The notes under the pieces were generated by a model. That model saw only the letters and a program-made list of their open reading frames with translations. It searched no databases and had not been told where the DNA came from. Of a stretch of DNA of 64,000 nt, positions 10,303 to 21,481 are shown in pieces. The stretch spans positions 24,825 to 88,824 of the forward strand of contig NW_019029063.1 in NCBI RefSeq assembly GCF_002105155.1. The letters are read 5' to 3'. Made by a program: the position numbers and the translations under genes. Position 1 is the stretch's first letter; each line of letters starts with the position of its first letter. The stretch comes from Lobosporangium transversale (lineage: Eukaryota > Mortierellomycota > Mortierellomycetes > Mortierellales > Mortierellaceae).

Positions 10303-12904
10303 ATGATGGCTTCGACGGGGCCTTCATCTCGGAATAGACAAACAGGAGGCACTTCACATGAGGCATCGTCCTCGGCAGCAGCCTCAGAGCAGGCTGTTTC
10401 CCGATCTGCCTTGACAACCTCTCGGGCAAATGCCGCTCTCTCACAGACCATATCGGGGATTTCTGCCACAGGAAGATCCATTTCGTCACTTGTGTCGTCA
10501 GGATTACAACAACCAAAACACCGTATCATGGAGTTTGTCCATGCGTTCGATGTCTCCGAGCTGGCATCGTCAGCTCGGCATACACTCTCGACTACCAGTA
10601 GTATTGTGTTCTCACCATTGACAGTACAGGCGGTCAAAGGTGATTTAACCGGGATAGCAAACCTGACTGGATTATCGGGTATGGCGCCTCATCTGATGGC
10701 AGGCCAGTATCTTAAGCGTGCGACAGCAAATGCACAGGCTTTGACTCTTACAGGTGCTACACAGCCAACACCTATACCAGCCGATCAATTACTCACGGAA
10801 GAGATTCCAGACCCGGGAGCTAGAGTTTCACTCTTTCAAGGGTTCAGAGCATCATATCCAGGACACTCAAAAAGCGGAAAGCGAAGCAAGCACCATCAGC
10901 GGAGGCGGAAGAATGGGTTTGGGGAGGTGGATGAAGATGATCCCAACAAAGCATTCTCCTCATTGTTGAGCGAGCGAGAGCGGACGATTAAAGAGCAAGT
11001 TAAGTTGCAGACACAAAAGACCGTAATCCAGTCGGAAATTGACCAGATCACTGCCTCCATTGAGACTCTACAAGCCAAGCAAGCGAATCTTGGATTCAAA
11101 CTAAGCAAGCTGACCGAGCGTGAAGATGATCTCGCTGATACATGTAAGCTTTGCATTAGGAATAGATGAATAAGCATTTCTGCTGTCGGATTTTTTTTTT
11201 TTTACTCTCGCTGAACCAATACATCGATCTTGATCCTATTTCATTATAGTGGCAGAACTGAACGACAAGCTGGCGTCCATATCAGAAACGAGCAAGCATC
11301 GAGAAGGAGAATGTAAGCACGAAGCATCATAACTCATGCACGGATCTTCATTTATTGATGCAAGGCTTTGTCCTGGTATAATGACTGTTTTCTTCTTTGC
11401 ATTTGCACGTATAGCTCTTCAATTGGAATATAGACAAGAGACAAGGGATTCTGGGACCTGCATGCATACATTCTATGGGCACGATGGTATCATTACTAGC
11501 CTTGATTTGAACGGACCCTATGGAACTATGGTAACAGCTTCGAGGGACAAGACGACACGTGTGTGGGATCTGACAACCTTTAAATGTCTTGGTCAACTTC
11601 CTGGACATGAGGACTATGTAGAATGTATGCAACTTGCTCAGCACACGTTGGTCACAGGATCGAGAGATAATACAATCAGGACATGGAATTTGGCAGATCT
11701 GAATCATGCTCGTCATAACTCTCGATCATCATCACCCTCACCGTCCGAGTCTAGTATTCGTTCCGGCCATATCAACGGAAAATCGGCTGATATGGAAAGT
11801 GAGGACTATTCACGGTCATCAATAGAGACCGTTGAGGTCTTGAACAGTTGTTGGACAAGCACACTCGTCGGACATACTGGACATGTGACATGCCTGTACT
11901 ATGAGGATGAAAAACTGGTAAGTTTGATAGATCAGTGTTCTTTTTAGTTTTTCCTCTTTTTTTGTGGTCAAGTAGCGATATAAATATGCTCGCTTTGCCA
12001 ACCCTTTCCGGCTCGTTATGTCTCTCGTTATTCATTAATAACTGAAATAGCTTTCTGGATCGAATGACAAGACAATTAAAGAATGGGACATGACCACAGG
12101 TCAATGTGTTTTAACTATGGATCTTCTCTGGGCTATGGGCACTTCAAATACATGGTCGGACTGGATGACTGAGACACCGGATCAGAGCTATGTCGGGGGT
12201 CTTCAGTTCTGGCAGTGTGCGCTTTGCAGTGGAACCATTGACGGAGCTATCCGCATGTGGGATCGTAAGTGAGATGATGGTTATGATTTAATAATGGATA
12301 GTTTTACAACCTAGAAAGCTCATGTTTTGTTCCTTCTGATGATACCTTTACAGTCCGAACAGGTCAATCGCATAGGACGCTAGCTGGTCACACTGGCCCT
12401 ATAACGTCTTTGCAGTTTGATGAGTATCATGTAGTCAGTGGAAGTATGGATAGGAGCGTGCGGGTATGTATAATTTCATATTTACTTACCTTTATTTCTT
12501 TTTTCTTTATCAACAAGCTAATGGCTAGTATGACTCTGACCATTTTATTGCATTGATCGCTCTAGATATGGGATCTCAGGACTGGAGCTATTCAGGAAAT
12601 TTTGCAGTATGATGATCCAGTACGGAGCTTGCAATTCGACGCCTCTAAAATTACTATTGGATCTGGAGAGAGTCTCAAGGTAAAAAAAAAAAAAAAAAAA
12701 AAAAGTTCATTAGGATGGTGTTGCAATGCCAGCTGCTTATTTAATACAATGGTTATTCCATCACTTGAATAGATTTATGACAGAGTATCACAGCAGCATT
12801 CGTATTACACTGGGCACACTAATACGGTGGAAAGCGTACGGTTCAATGACTCTGTTATCATTTCAGGAGGCCAAGACTCGACAGTAAGATTATGGAGTCG
12901 GTAG
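10303..12904 (+). CDS. MDV1: Mitochondrial fission WD40 adaptor (Mdv1/Caf4-like)
   Basis: Seven exons (10303-11143, 11250-11312, 11415-11917, 12051-12264, 12354-12463, 12566-12679, 12773-12904) join in frame to give 658 residues, close to yeast Mdv1 (714). The order is a Ser/Ala-rich N-terminus, a helical segment (about residues 75-145), a basic patch ([13 protein letters not shown]), and a coiled coil at about 222-300 that spans the first intron. Seven WD repeats then run to the C-terminus, for example [50 protein letters not shown] and [13 protein letters not shown]. In yeast, Mdv1 bridges the outer-membrane anchor Fis1 and the dynamin Dnm1 during mitochondrial division. The domain order supports the same role here. 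CAF4 is the alternative name for the paralogue, and a single ancestral copy is expected in this lineage. Intron 6 starts with GTAAAA followed by a run of about 20 A. Confidence 0.88.
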
Positions 12905-13415
12905 AATTTATCCCTTTTATAATAAATTAAGATAAAAACAGTAGTAGAGAACTTGGCTTTACAAATGTGATTATTGAATAGATCTACGGTAGTTTACTAT
13001 CCAATTTCAATCTGACAGAGCTTTAGAATTGCAGGGAATGCTCGGTCTGATGAAGCCGTTGCTTATGACAAAGACAAACCAAAAATAGAGACGGATATAA
13101 AACAAAAGAGATATGGATGGGGCATGTGTATAACATTAGGACATCATCGTATAGCAGCCAGGTGACACTAGCGACGGGCAAACTTTTTTTATATTTATTT
13201 CATGGACAAAAATAAAGAGGGCACTGTCCATTGTGCCACTTCCAACCAGCCCAAATCTAAAAAGCATTACTCTTCTATCTTTCTTTTTTTTTTTTTTTTT
13301 TTTTTTTGCTTTCTTACATTCATTCTTCATTCTTTTTCATTCTTTCTCGTCATTTGCGTCCTTCCATTTCGTCTGCTCCATTTCTGTCTTTTCTTCCACA
13401 TTTCACTCCACAAAC
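12905..13415. other. Intergenic, with T23 run
   Basis: No gene seen. It holds the 3' flank of the fission adaptor and the 5' flank of the glycosyltransferase. A run of about 23 T at 13286-13308 starts roughly 130 bases upstream of the glycosyltransferase ATG, and the leader after it is C/T-rich. Confidence 0.5.
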
Positions 13416-13602
13416 ATGCCTGTGCGAAAGATTTATTGGTTGGCAGCTGCGATCTTCGTCCTGCTAATCGTAGCCACGCGCCATAAGGAAACACTTTCGT
13501 CTTATTATCCACAAGCCGAGGATAAGGATGATCGGGATGTATATAGACCTCCATATGGTGGATATAAACCTCCACCAATAATAGAAAAGCAGCAGGATCT
13601 GC

Positions 13603-13633
<31 letters not shown>

Positions 13634-15394
13634 GCGGCAGCAGCAGCAGCAGCAACTGCAACCACAGCCACAACCGCCTAACACGTCCAAAAAGTACGAT
13701 ACCCTGATTGTGATTCCATCGAGCTGGACTCAGATGCAGAACCGTCGATGGGTACGTGAGACTGTGTTTGGGATTCATAATAATTTGGAGCCTTGTAAGA
13801 AATACGATGGCAGGATCATCTACAAGTTTTATATCCATGGTCGTACCACTTGGCTCAAGTCTGGTATTCACAGCGCCCAATTCATGCAAGGTCAAGTCCG
13901 GAATCTCTATAGTGAATTTATGGAATATAACGACTGGTATTTTACCAATAAAACTGTAACAAATCGACATACGATCTGGGGCGATGCACTGGACTGGGCT
14001 GTAAGGATACTTTTTTTTATTTTATTTTATTTTTATCTTGGGTCAAGCTAATGAGAAAGAATGAAACAGCATTATCTCACATCCATTTTTTTCCTTATTT
14101 CAGGTCAATACATTTATTCCAAATGAAGAGATCAAGATTGATAAGGTCTTAATCTTTGATTCAACCACGGTCGTCAATCTACCAAAGATGGAAGAGGCTA
14201 TTACCAAACAGTCTGCAGGGCCTAATGGATTCATTCACATTTGGGGAGAAAAGACAACGCAATTTGCAGCCTCGGTTTCGTTCCAGGTGGCGGAGCTGCT
14301 ACTGAAGAACCGCAATGCAATCAAAGAGGATCACAACCTGGCTGATTTATTCACAGCGGCTACCCTATACTACACTAACCCGCCGCCTGCTTTCAAAGTC
14401 ACCAAGGATGAAGGTTTACTTTGGGAGAGTGACATTAGACAGATCTCTGCAACAACCACTGTGGTGGGACAAGTATTCCAGCAGGAAGACTGGGCTCCAC
14501 TTGCAGCCAAGCTAATGATCCAGCCTACTTTACCTTGCGCTGTTGATCAGGATCGCAAGAAGAGTATTGCAGTGTTGACCTCGTCGTACATTTATGCGGA
14601 CATGTGCATGGCCGAAGCATCCCTTCCCTCTGCAATGAATAAGCGAACGTATGCAGCTAAGCATGGCTATGATTTTGTTGCTCGTGCTGCTGAGTTTGCA
14701 CAGGAGGAATTCAGACATCGGCGTCTGGTATGGGGCAAGATTGGAGCAATTCAAAAGACACTACCTCATTACGAATGGCTTCTTTGGATGGATATGGACG
14801 CTGTTGTCGCCAACATGGATAAGGATGTGCGTGAGATTATCCAACTTGCAGAGGAGCGAAGCCTGAAGGAGGGTAAAGGCAAAGACATCGGGCTGATTGT
14901 TTCAAGGCCGCTCAAAGATAAAATGATCAACGCTGGCGTGATGTTGATCAAGAACACGGAGTGGAGCCATCGATTCTGGAGTGAGGTTCAGAGGCGTAAG
15001 GATTGGTACAACAGATCACCGAGCTATGAGCAAGGAGCGATCTGGGAGACGATGCAGGAGCCGGAGTGGGCATCTGGGGTAAGGATATTTTGCTGGCACT
15101 GTTTGTTGATTTACAATCTATTATATAAATTTAATTGCGACTCTGCTGACTATGATATGTCTTTTTTTTTTTTTTTTTTTGTTATTTATTCTTGTGTTAT
15201 AAAAAAAAAAAAAAAAAAAAAAAAAGGTTTATCTCTTTGACCGTGATGATCATACTATGAACACATTTCCAAAGTATTATGAGGAGGGTGATTTTATTAT
15301 TCACTTTGCACCCGATGGTTGCCCTGCTGTGCCAGTTCTTGAGGCTCTACACAAGATCGAGGCAGGGGAAAGTGCTGTTGGTGTTGGTGTTTAG
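13416..15394 (+). CDS. Type II membrane glycosyltransferase with C-terminal GT34 domain
   Basis: Three exons (13416-14000, 14104-15078, 15227-15394) give 575 residues. A short cytoplasmic tail and a single signal anchor (about residues 7-21, YWLAAAIFVLLIV) indicate a Golgi type II protein. A stem rich in Pro and Gln follows, with a poly-Q tract at about 63-80. Residues from about 349 to the end match the GMA12/MNN10 (GT34) alpha-galactosyl/mannosyltransferase family: SIAVLTSSY, AAKHGYDFVA, WGKIGAIQKTLPHYEW, the catalytic DxD as WMDMDAVV (about residue 424), INAGVMLIKN, and FIIHFAPDGC at the C-terminus. Residues about 94-270 form a second globular part. Its start (DTLIVIPSSW, then RRWVRETVFG and YKFYIHG) looks like a GT31 beta-galactosyltransferase, with a degraded metal-binding motif (IFDSTTVVNL). 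The likely role is elongation of cell-wall or secreted mannan/galactomannan. Intron 2 carries T18 followed by A25. Confidence 0.85.
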
Positions 15395-15416
15395 AAGTAA
15401 AGGTTACATGCACACA

Positions 15417-15446
15417 TTCAAGAGAATCAAGAGAATCAAGAGAATT
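15417..15446. repeat. (AAGAGAATC)3 short tandem repeat
   Basis: Three consecutive copies of a 9-base unit lie in the 257-base gap between the convergent stops of the glycosyltransferase and the ferritin-like gene. Confidence 0.8.
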
Positions 15447-15651
15447 ATGGGTGCCTAATTAGATGTTCGCTTTTGTATTTTTATGTCCACCCGACTTGAC
15501 AATTAAAGTTATATGAATACATTTTTATTATGGAATACTAGTTGATGGTTCTGTACAACAGAGTAGACAGTAATAAGGCGAAGATTTTCCAACTCTCATC
15601 AGTTCATCAAATTGGAGATAAAAGTAAATATACACATGTATATATATATAT

Positions 15652-16527
15652 TTAGTGAATGTGATTGCCGCTGAACAGCAAGGTAGGGCCAGCCAAGATA
15701 TTGTCGTTGTCGCTGGTGGCGTTAACAGGGGTGTCATCACTGGTAACGAAGACATAAGTGTAACCGACAGCATCAGCGGGAAGAGTGCAGTTGTTGCGAG
15801 GGGAGACAGCGGACTTGCTTCCGCACAAGAACTGGCAATAAGTACTGTTGGAGTTTTGGGAATCCTTGCCTTCATAGTTAGTGGTGACTGTGTACGAGTT
15901 CTCGGGGACGGTAGCTGTCAAGGCAGGGTAAGGCTTGATACCGATATCATAGGGACACTCGGCGATATAGGTAGAGACGATTGTGATGGCCTGTTTGAGG
16001 CTCAGGGCTGTATCAATTGGATAGGGAAAACCAACCTGACCCCAAAGCTCATTGAGGTACGAAGCTTGACGAGCCTCTGCAGTGGTGACACCAGCAATGG
16101 CATTTTGTAATTCACTAGGCAAATGTAACAAGTTAGCCGGAGTACCGAGGTAGGCGGATGTGCCAGCATTCTCCAACAGTTGAGCAGTAGCCAGGAACTT
16201 TGTCAGATCCTCCAATGGAAATTTGTAGGTGCAGGGAGGGTTAGGTTTGCCGTTTTGTTTCTGAATGGCGGAAGTCAAGTAGGAGACATGGGCATTTTCT
16301 TCAGCACTAATGAGGGCGAGGCGGTTGCGGACCTTGACATCAAACCCAGCATCAGTGAAAGCGGAATCATTGAATCGGGCGAGCCCCTGCTTGTAGAATT
16401 CAGCCTGGAGGTTCTCAAGAGTCAAGGCCGTGTTCATTATATCGTAAGGGGCTTTTGCGACAGGCGCAGCCGAGACGGCAGCAGCGACAAAGGGGACAAT
16501 AACACTGGCAAGGATGGAGAAGCGCAT
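15652..16527 (-). CDS. Secreted ferritin-like protein (Rds1/Ferritin_2 type)
   Basis: Single exon, 291 residues. The N-terminus is a classical signal peptide (FSILASVIVPFVAAAVSA, cut probably before APVAK). Residues about 28-190 form a four-helix ferritin-like domain (PF13668 type), with helix motifs NLQAEFYKQGL, ISAEENAHVSYL and ATAQLLENAGTSAYLG. The Glu and His residues in these helices sit where a metal site would be. The last 90 residues are a Cys-containing beta-rich region (YCQFLCGS, NNCTLPADAV) with several N-glycosylation sequons. Fungal relatives are described as stress-responsive, including S. pombe Rds1, and some are highly expressed secreted proteins. The biochemical function is unknown. 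Confidence 0.85.
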   Translation of the reverse strand: MRFSILASVIVPFVAAAVSAAPVAKAPYDIMNTALTLENLQAEFYKQGLARFNDSAFTDAGFDVKVRNRLALISAEENAHVSYLTSAIQKQNGKPNPPCTYKFPLEDLTKFLATAQLLENAGTSAYLGTPANLLHLPSELQNAIAGVTTAEARQASYLNELWGQVGFPYPIDTALSLKQAITIVSTYIAECPYDIGIKPYPALTATVPENSYTVTTNYEGKDSQNSNSTYCQFLCGSKSAVSPRNNCTLPADAVGYTYVFVTSDDTPVNATSDNDNILAGPTLLFSGNHIH

Positions 16528-18368
16528 GGCTTTTATTTTTTTCTTTGATAGTTTGAGAGCGTTGTGGTGAGAAAGATGAGAGATTGAAGTTAAGGCAGCT
16601 GATTACTTGAATGATTAGCTAGTTGTTGCTGATGAGATTTATGGAGGGGAAGTCTTTCTTTTATAGTTTTTTCTTTCTTTTTCTTTTCTTTCAAGGCGAG
16701 AATAAGACAGAATATGAGGTAAGGGTGTCGTTCCTTCGTGTAGTACTCAAACGTCTCTGGTGAAAAACCTTTGTGAATGTGTTTGGATGAATGAAGGCTA
16801 TTGAGGTCAGTTAGGAAAAAAAAAAAAAAAAAAAAAAGAATCCTACAAAAGCGCGTTTTGTTTCTTCGTATTCTTCCATTGTTGTTGCTTGTTGTCTTGT
16901 TCACAAAGGTAAGCGTTCATTGTGCATGTATTTGATGCATTTGGGGAGAGTAAATAGTTTAAGACTAGCATCTTGTTTAAACACTGTGGGTTTGTCTGGT
17001 GATCGAATAAAAAAATGCGAATTGTGTTTCAATCAGCTTGAATTGATTTGTACGACACAGATCTCATCGCGTTTTTTTTTTTTTCGTCTGTGTGTCTAGG
17101 CTGTCTTTCATATCTTTGTGGCGGCCTTGAAAGGACTCTTCCTCCAAAGAAAAGGGTAATGCAATATTTTCGTAAAAACAAAAAGAAAAGAAAAGGAAAT
17201 AGCAGAGGACTGTATGATAGTGATGTAGCATCAATCTTCAAGGACACATTGGAGTGATTGTGGGTGGATGTAAGCGAGGTCATCTTAACAGCAACAGAGC
17301 AGATTGGCTGCTGTTTTGGCTCTTTAGTCTCTGGTGGATCCAGATATTTTTCCAGGGTGTTTTGCAAATCATTTCTCTTTTGAAAATTAGCCTAACTGAA
17401 TAAAACACTATAACAACAATAATTATCCGACCATGACCTCAAAATGAGCAGGATTTTGCGCTTCTTGCAGCGAGCGCCTTTTGGCAATAAGCATTTTGAC
17501 TTTGCAAGTTTATTCCAATGCTTCCAATCTCGCTCATTCCCTCTATTGCGACAAACAGTTTCTTGATTATTACGCATAAAAAATAAAAACAAATACAAAA
17601 TGAAGATAAAAAGTCAAAATAAAAATAAAAGTCGATTTTCTTTTCTTTTTCTTTTTTTCTTTGCATTCCGGTTCGGACCAAGAGAAGTCGATAAAGAACC
17701 AAACATGTGATATATACAGATTAATGCTCTGGGCAATTAGACCATTATTTAGACCCTTAGACTTGAAGAGTTGTAATACAAAAAAGTTTTGTCTACGAAT
17801 GGCAATTACACGTTTCTGACTTTATTTTTATTTTTATTTTATTTTTTTATTTTTTTATTTTTTTTTCTGTTTGGTTTTTTGGTGCTGAAGGTCTAAGAAC
17901 CCGTATTGTATTTTGAGGCGAGACTTAACCTACACGCTCAGTAGCTGTGCCCGGTAGTCTGAAGAATACACGGCTAGTATATGTCATGTTCACGCTTTGG
18001 GCTTTTGTATTTTCTGATCTGTGCCATCTCAGTAATCAGATCAATTGTAATCCAACTCCAAATTATATTTTACACATTTATGAGCAATGCACAGCCATTC
18101 AAACATTCATTCCCGAAAAGGCGATCTCCCCACTCACAGTTGATACAAAATGTACAAAATGCAAAAACAAACATTGGTCATCTCTGGCTTTTCTTCTCTT
18201 ATTTTAGAACCCTGGCTGGAATTTTCTTCCTTTTTCTCTCTTTTGTTTTCTCAACATTCTATTTTCTATCCCCCCTTTTTTTTTTTTATTTTTTTTTATT
18301 TTTTTTTATTTTATTTCTTTTAATTCGCTCTTGCGCAACAAACCTCTCTCTTCTTTCTCAGATTCAAC
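16528..18368. other. Divergent intergenic region, ferritin-like / PPOX-fold
   Basis: 1.84 kb with no gene recognised. It is rich in T and A runs (A22 near 16817, and repeated ATTTTTTT blocks at 17821-17870 and 18280-18320). It must hold the promoters of both flanking genes. Confidence 0.5.
16658..16666 (-). promoter_or_regulatory. TATA-like box of ferritin-like gene
   Basis: The minus strand reads CTATAAAAG about 130 bases upstream of the ferritin-like start codon. A C/T-rich leader (sense strand) lies between them. Confidence 0.4.
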
Positions 18369-19279
18369 ATGGGCCAATGGTACGAAAGTATAAGTGAGGA
18401 CCTTGCGGAATGGATAAAGAAACAAAAAATCTTCTTTGTCGCAACAGCGCCTTTGGACGCCCAAGGTTGCGTCAATTCATCGCCCAAGGGCCACGATGCT
18501 CTGCGTATCCTCGGTCCTAACCAAGCTTGCTATTTGGAAATGTCAGGTAAGTTTTTTTTATTCTTTTTCTTTCTTTTTCTTTCCAATGTTCCAATACCTC
18601 AATATCGCTTCTATGACGATTCTTTCGATCGAAGAAACGGAATAAACTTTTTTTTTTTTTTTTTTTTTTTCCTTCTTTCTTTTGTTGAATAATAGGGTCT
18701 GGTATAGAAACTCAGAGTCACCTGGAAGAAAATGGTCGCATTACGCTCATGATGGCTGCTTTTGAAGGGGGGCCTCGTATTTTGCGTCTGATTGGTACGG
18801 GCCGGGTGGTCCGCCTTGATACACCGGAATTTAACCAACTTCTGGAGGATCATTATAAAGGCTCACAATTGTATGAGAACAATGGAAAACGAGCAATCAT
18901 CATGGTGGATGTTCGCAAAGTCGGAACCACCTGTGGATATGCAGTACCTTTCTATGACTACCGTGGAGAACGGCCCACCCTGATGAATCATTGGGCAAAA
19001 AAAGATAGGGAGGCAATGAAGAAGTATTGGCTAACGAGGAATACGTACAGTTTGGATGGGTTGCCTGGAATGAGACATGAGATGCTAGGCCCAGAGTGGG
19101 CAGGTAAAAATAGACAAGCAGGAGAGGCGATTATATTGCCCAAGTGGGCCACACATTCACCTTTCAACATCTCTGCTTGGTTCAAGTCAGGATCCAATTC
19201 TTCAAATGCAACCATTTTGGCCACTGGCATAGCGATTGGCGCAGGAGTGGTTACTTTGATCAACAACAGAAGAAGATAG
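18369..19279 (+). CDS. PPOX-fold flavin-binding protein, tail-anchored
   Basis: Two exons (18369-18546, 18696-19279) give 253 residues. The N-terminal half is the split-barrel FMN-binding fold of the pyridoxamine 5'-phosphate oxidase-like family (PF01243): IFFVATAPLDAQGCVNSSPKG, then YLEMSGSGIETQSHLEENGR across the intron, then GRVVRLD. Members bind FMN, F420 or haem and act as small oxidoreductases. This subgroup of fungal proteins is not biochemically defined. The C-terminus has a hydrophobic span (ILATGIAIGAGVVTLI) followed by NNRRR, suggesting a tail anchor in an organelle membrane. The intron contains a run of about 22 T near its 3' end. Its stop is 211 bases from the stop of the convergent reductase copy. 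Confidence 0.85.
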
Positions 19280-19490
19280 CCTTTTTTTATTTTTCTTTTA
19301 CTGGCGCACTCGCAGTAAAAGAAATAGCGCAGCACATGTTAATTTGCTCTTTACACGAGAAATAAAATAAAATATATTCGGGAAGAGAGGAGGCTGAACT
19401 TAGTCTAGGAACCCAGTTCCCACGCCACCATCATGGGCTTTTTCCCTTACAAAAAAAAAAAAAAAAAAAAAAAAGCAGACTTTATTCTTT

Positions 19491-20651
19491 TTACAGGTCA
19501 GCGATCTTGACAACCGCTTTTCCAAAGTTCTTCCCTTGAAGTAATCCCAAAAAGGCTTCAGGGGTGTTTTCGAGACCCACAGTGACATGCTCCTTGTAGA
19601 TGATCTCGCCATTCAGGAGCCATTGGGTGACCTCCTTTTCGAAGCGTACGCGGACCTCGGTCGAAAAGTCATAGACCATGAATCCTAGGACCTTGAGACT
19701 CTTGACGATGATCTTGTACAGGTTCTTTACCGCATAAGGTTGAGTAGAGTTGTAATCACTGATATGACCACAAGCAATGATCCGACCATGTTTATTGATA
19801 ACCTCGATCGCAGCCTCTAGAGTTTCGCCTCCAACATTATCATAATAAATGTCAAACCCCTTTGGCCCAGCTAATTCACGCAGAGTTTCGAGAATGGACT
19901 TGTTGACTTTCTTGTAATTGAACGCAGCATCGAACTTGAGTTCGTTTAAAAGGTATTGGACCTTGTCATCGGAACCGGCACTGCCAATCACACGAAGTCC
20001 GAAACGCCTAGCGATTTGGCCGACTAATTGGCCCACAGCACCTGATGCAGCCGAAATGAAGATAGTTTCACCTGCCTTGGGCTGACCAAGTTCGAGGAGA
20101 CTACCATAGGCAGTGAATCCCTAAATAAAATCGTATTAAAAGATGGATTCAGTCAATTGAGTCAATTTAGTCATTCTCCAACGGAGTTGAATTGTAACAC
20201 ATGTTTAAAAAAAGTTCAATTACTGGCATGCCAAGAACACCAATATGATATGAAAGAGGGAGCGTAGATTCCCGTGCACCCTCTACGATCCTCAAAGGTC
20301 GATCGGCAGGATACGATCACCTCACCGACAACGTAGCTGTCAATTGTCTGCCCAGGTTTGAACCAAGTAAGATAATCAGCCTTCTGACCGCTCATCCTCC
20401 CTCTCAGATCTTTTTAGTAAAAATGTAAAAGATAACTGTCAGGCGATTGTATCATGTTGAAGGGCAGTTCAGGCTCCAAAGACATGGAGCTTACATGGAT
20501 CAAGGGAAAGGGCAAGGTTACGAGTCAGGACCTCATTCTCTTTGAGTTTATCATCTACTTCCTGTGACTCAATACCAAGATGTTTCCCAGGAAGAGGAAA
20601 CTCCGTTGGAGGCTTAAGGAAAACAATAGCTCGATTGTTTGCTTTAACCAT
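19491..20651 (-). pseudogene. NADP-dependent alkenal reductase copy, frameshifted in exon 2
   Basis: Three recognisable exons lie on the minus strand (20495-20651, 20224-20409, 19491-20120), with the same exon 1 length (157 nt) and splice phases as the intact copy at 21.5-22.9 kb. Most of the protein is well preserved, including the Rossmann motif ISAASGAVGQLVGQ, DNVGGETLEAA and the C-terminus NFGKAVVKIADL. Exon 2, however, is 186 nt where the intact copy has the equivalent of 260. About 74 nt are gone between GEVI and YPADRPLRIVEGARES, removing some 21-25 residues and changing frame. No intron can be placed there, because the two halves are contiguous. Either this copy is a young pseudogene or the assembly has an error here. 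A functional copy would reduce enals and enones such as 4-hydroxynonenal. Confidence 0.7.
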
Positions 20652-20863
20652 AGCTTTACTTTTTTTTTTTTTTTTTTTTTTTTGCTGTTTTTATTGTTGA
20701 TATTGTTATTGCTAAAGCGTTTAAAAATATGAAGTCTGAGCTAACTTTTATACTGTTGCTCGATCGGTGAGACGCTGCATTTTCTTCACTTTCTTAGTGG
20801 TACGAGGTGCTATAACATCTGGTGACTTTGGCGTAATTTCTTTTATCGGGTGCATTTCTAAGC

Positions 20864-20897
<34 letters not shown>

Positions 20898-21481
20898 ATG
20901 GACCAGCCTCGTCTTGTACTGTAAAAGTAGCCTTTGGTAAATCGCATTAAGAGCTATCAGGGTGGTCATATTGCTTTCACTTGGGTGTATTATAAATTAA
21001 AGTATCATGATTTGCCATTTGTCATCCTCGAGCACGCGAGTATTTAAACATAGTGAGCTGGGTGAGATTGTACTATTGCCTGATGGACGTGCTTGGGTGG
21101 GGTGTAGGATGGCCCCCTCAAAGCGATACTCCATATTGGTGGTAAATGATGCAATTCATAGATTGCCGGACATAGATCACTTGCCTGGAAACTGGTATTT
21201 ATAAGCTCAAGGCCAAGGATGAGAACTATTGGAAGGTTGGAAGGAAATGTTGAACGCTGCGTGATAGAATGTTTTATAAGAAGAGCGAGGACTAAGATGA
21301 GGCACATATGCAAAATTTACGCGTTGTTTAGTCGACATTTAGACAAAGTGACTCGTATGTGGCACTTAGTGAAATAAGGGACTCTGTCTTTATTATGAGG
21401 TGCATGATGTCGAGCATTCGTCTTTAATGTTTCGTCAAGTCTTCTGCTTTCTATCTTCCAACTATCTGGCTCTTGCACCTT
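20652..21481. other. Spacer between the two reductase copies
   Basis: 830 bases with no gene seen. It includes T24 at about 20660 directly upstream of the first copy, and T29 at about 20866. Confidence 0.5.
20745..20752 (-). promoter_or_regulatory. TATA-like box of the frameshifted reductase copy
   Basis: The minus strand reads GTATAAAAGT, centred about 95 bases upstream of the start codon at 20651. If real, the broken gene still keeps a promoter. Confidence 0.4.

Noticed and set aside
10251-10637. 128-codon minus-strand frame opposite the MDV1-like gene
   Set aside because: Fully antisense to a conserved spliced gene. It is a mirror of its Ser/Ala-rich codons.
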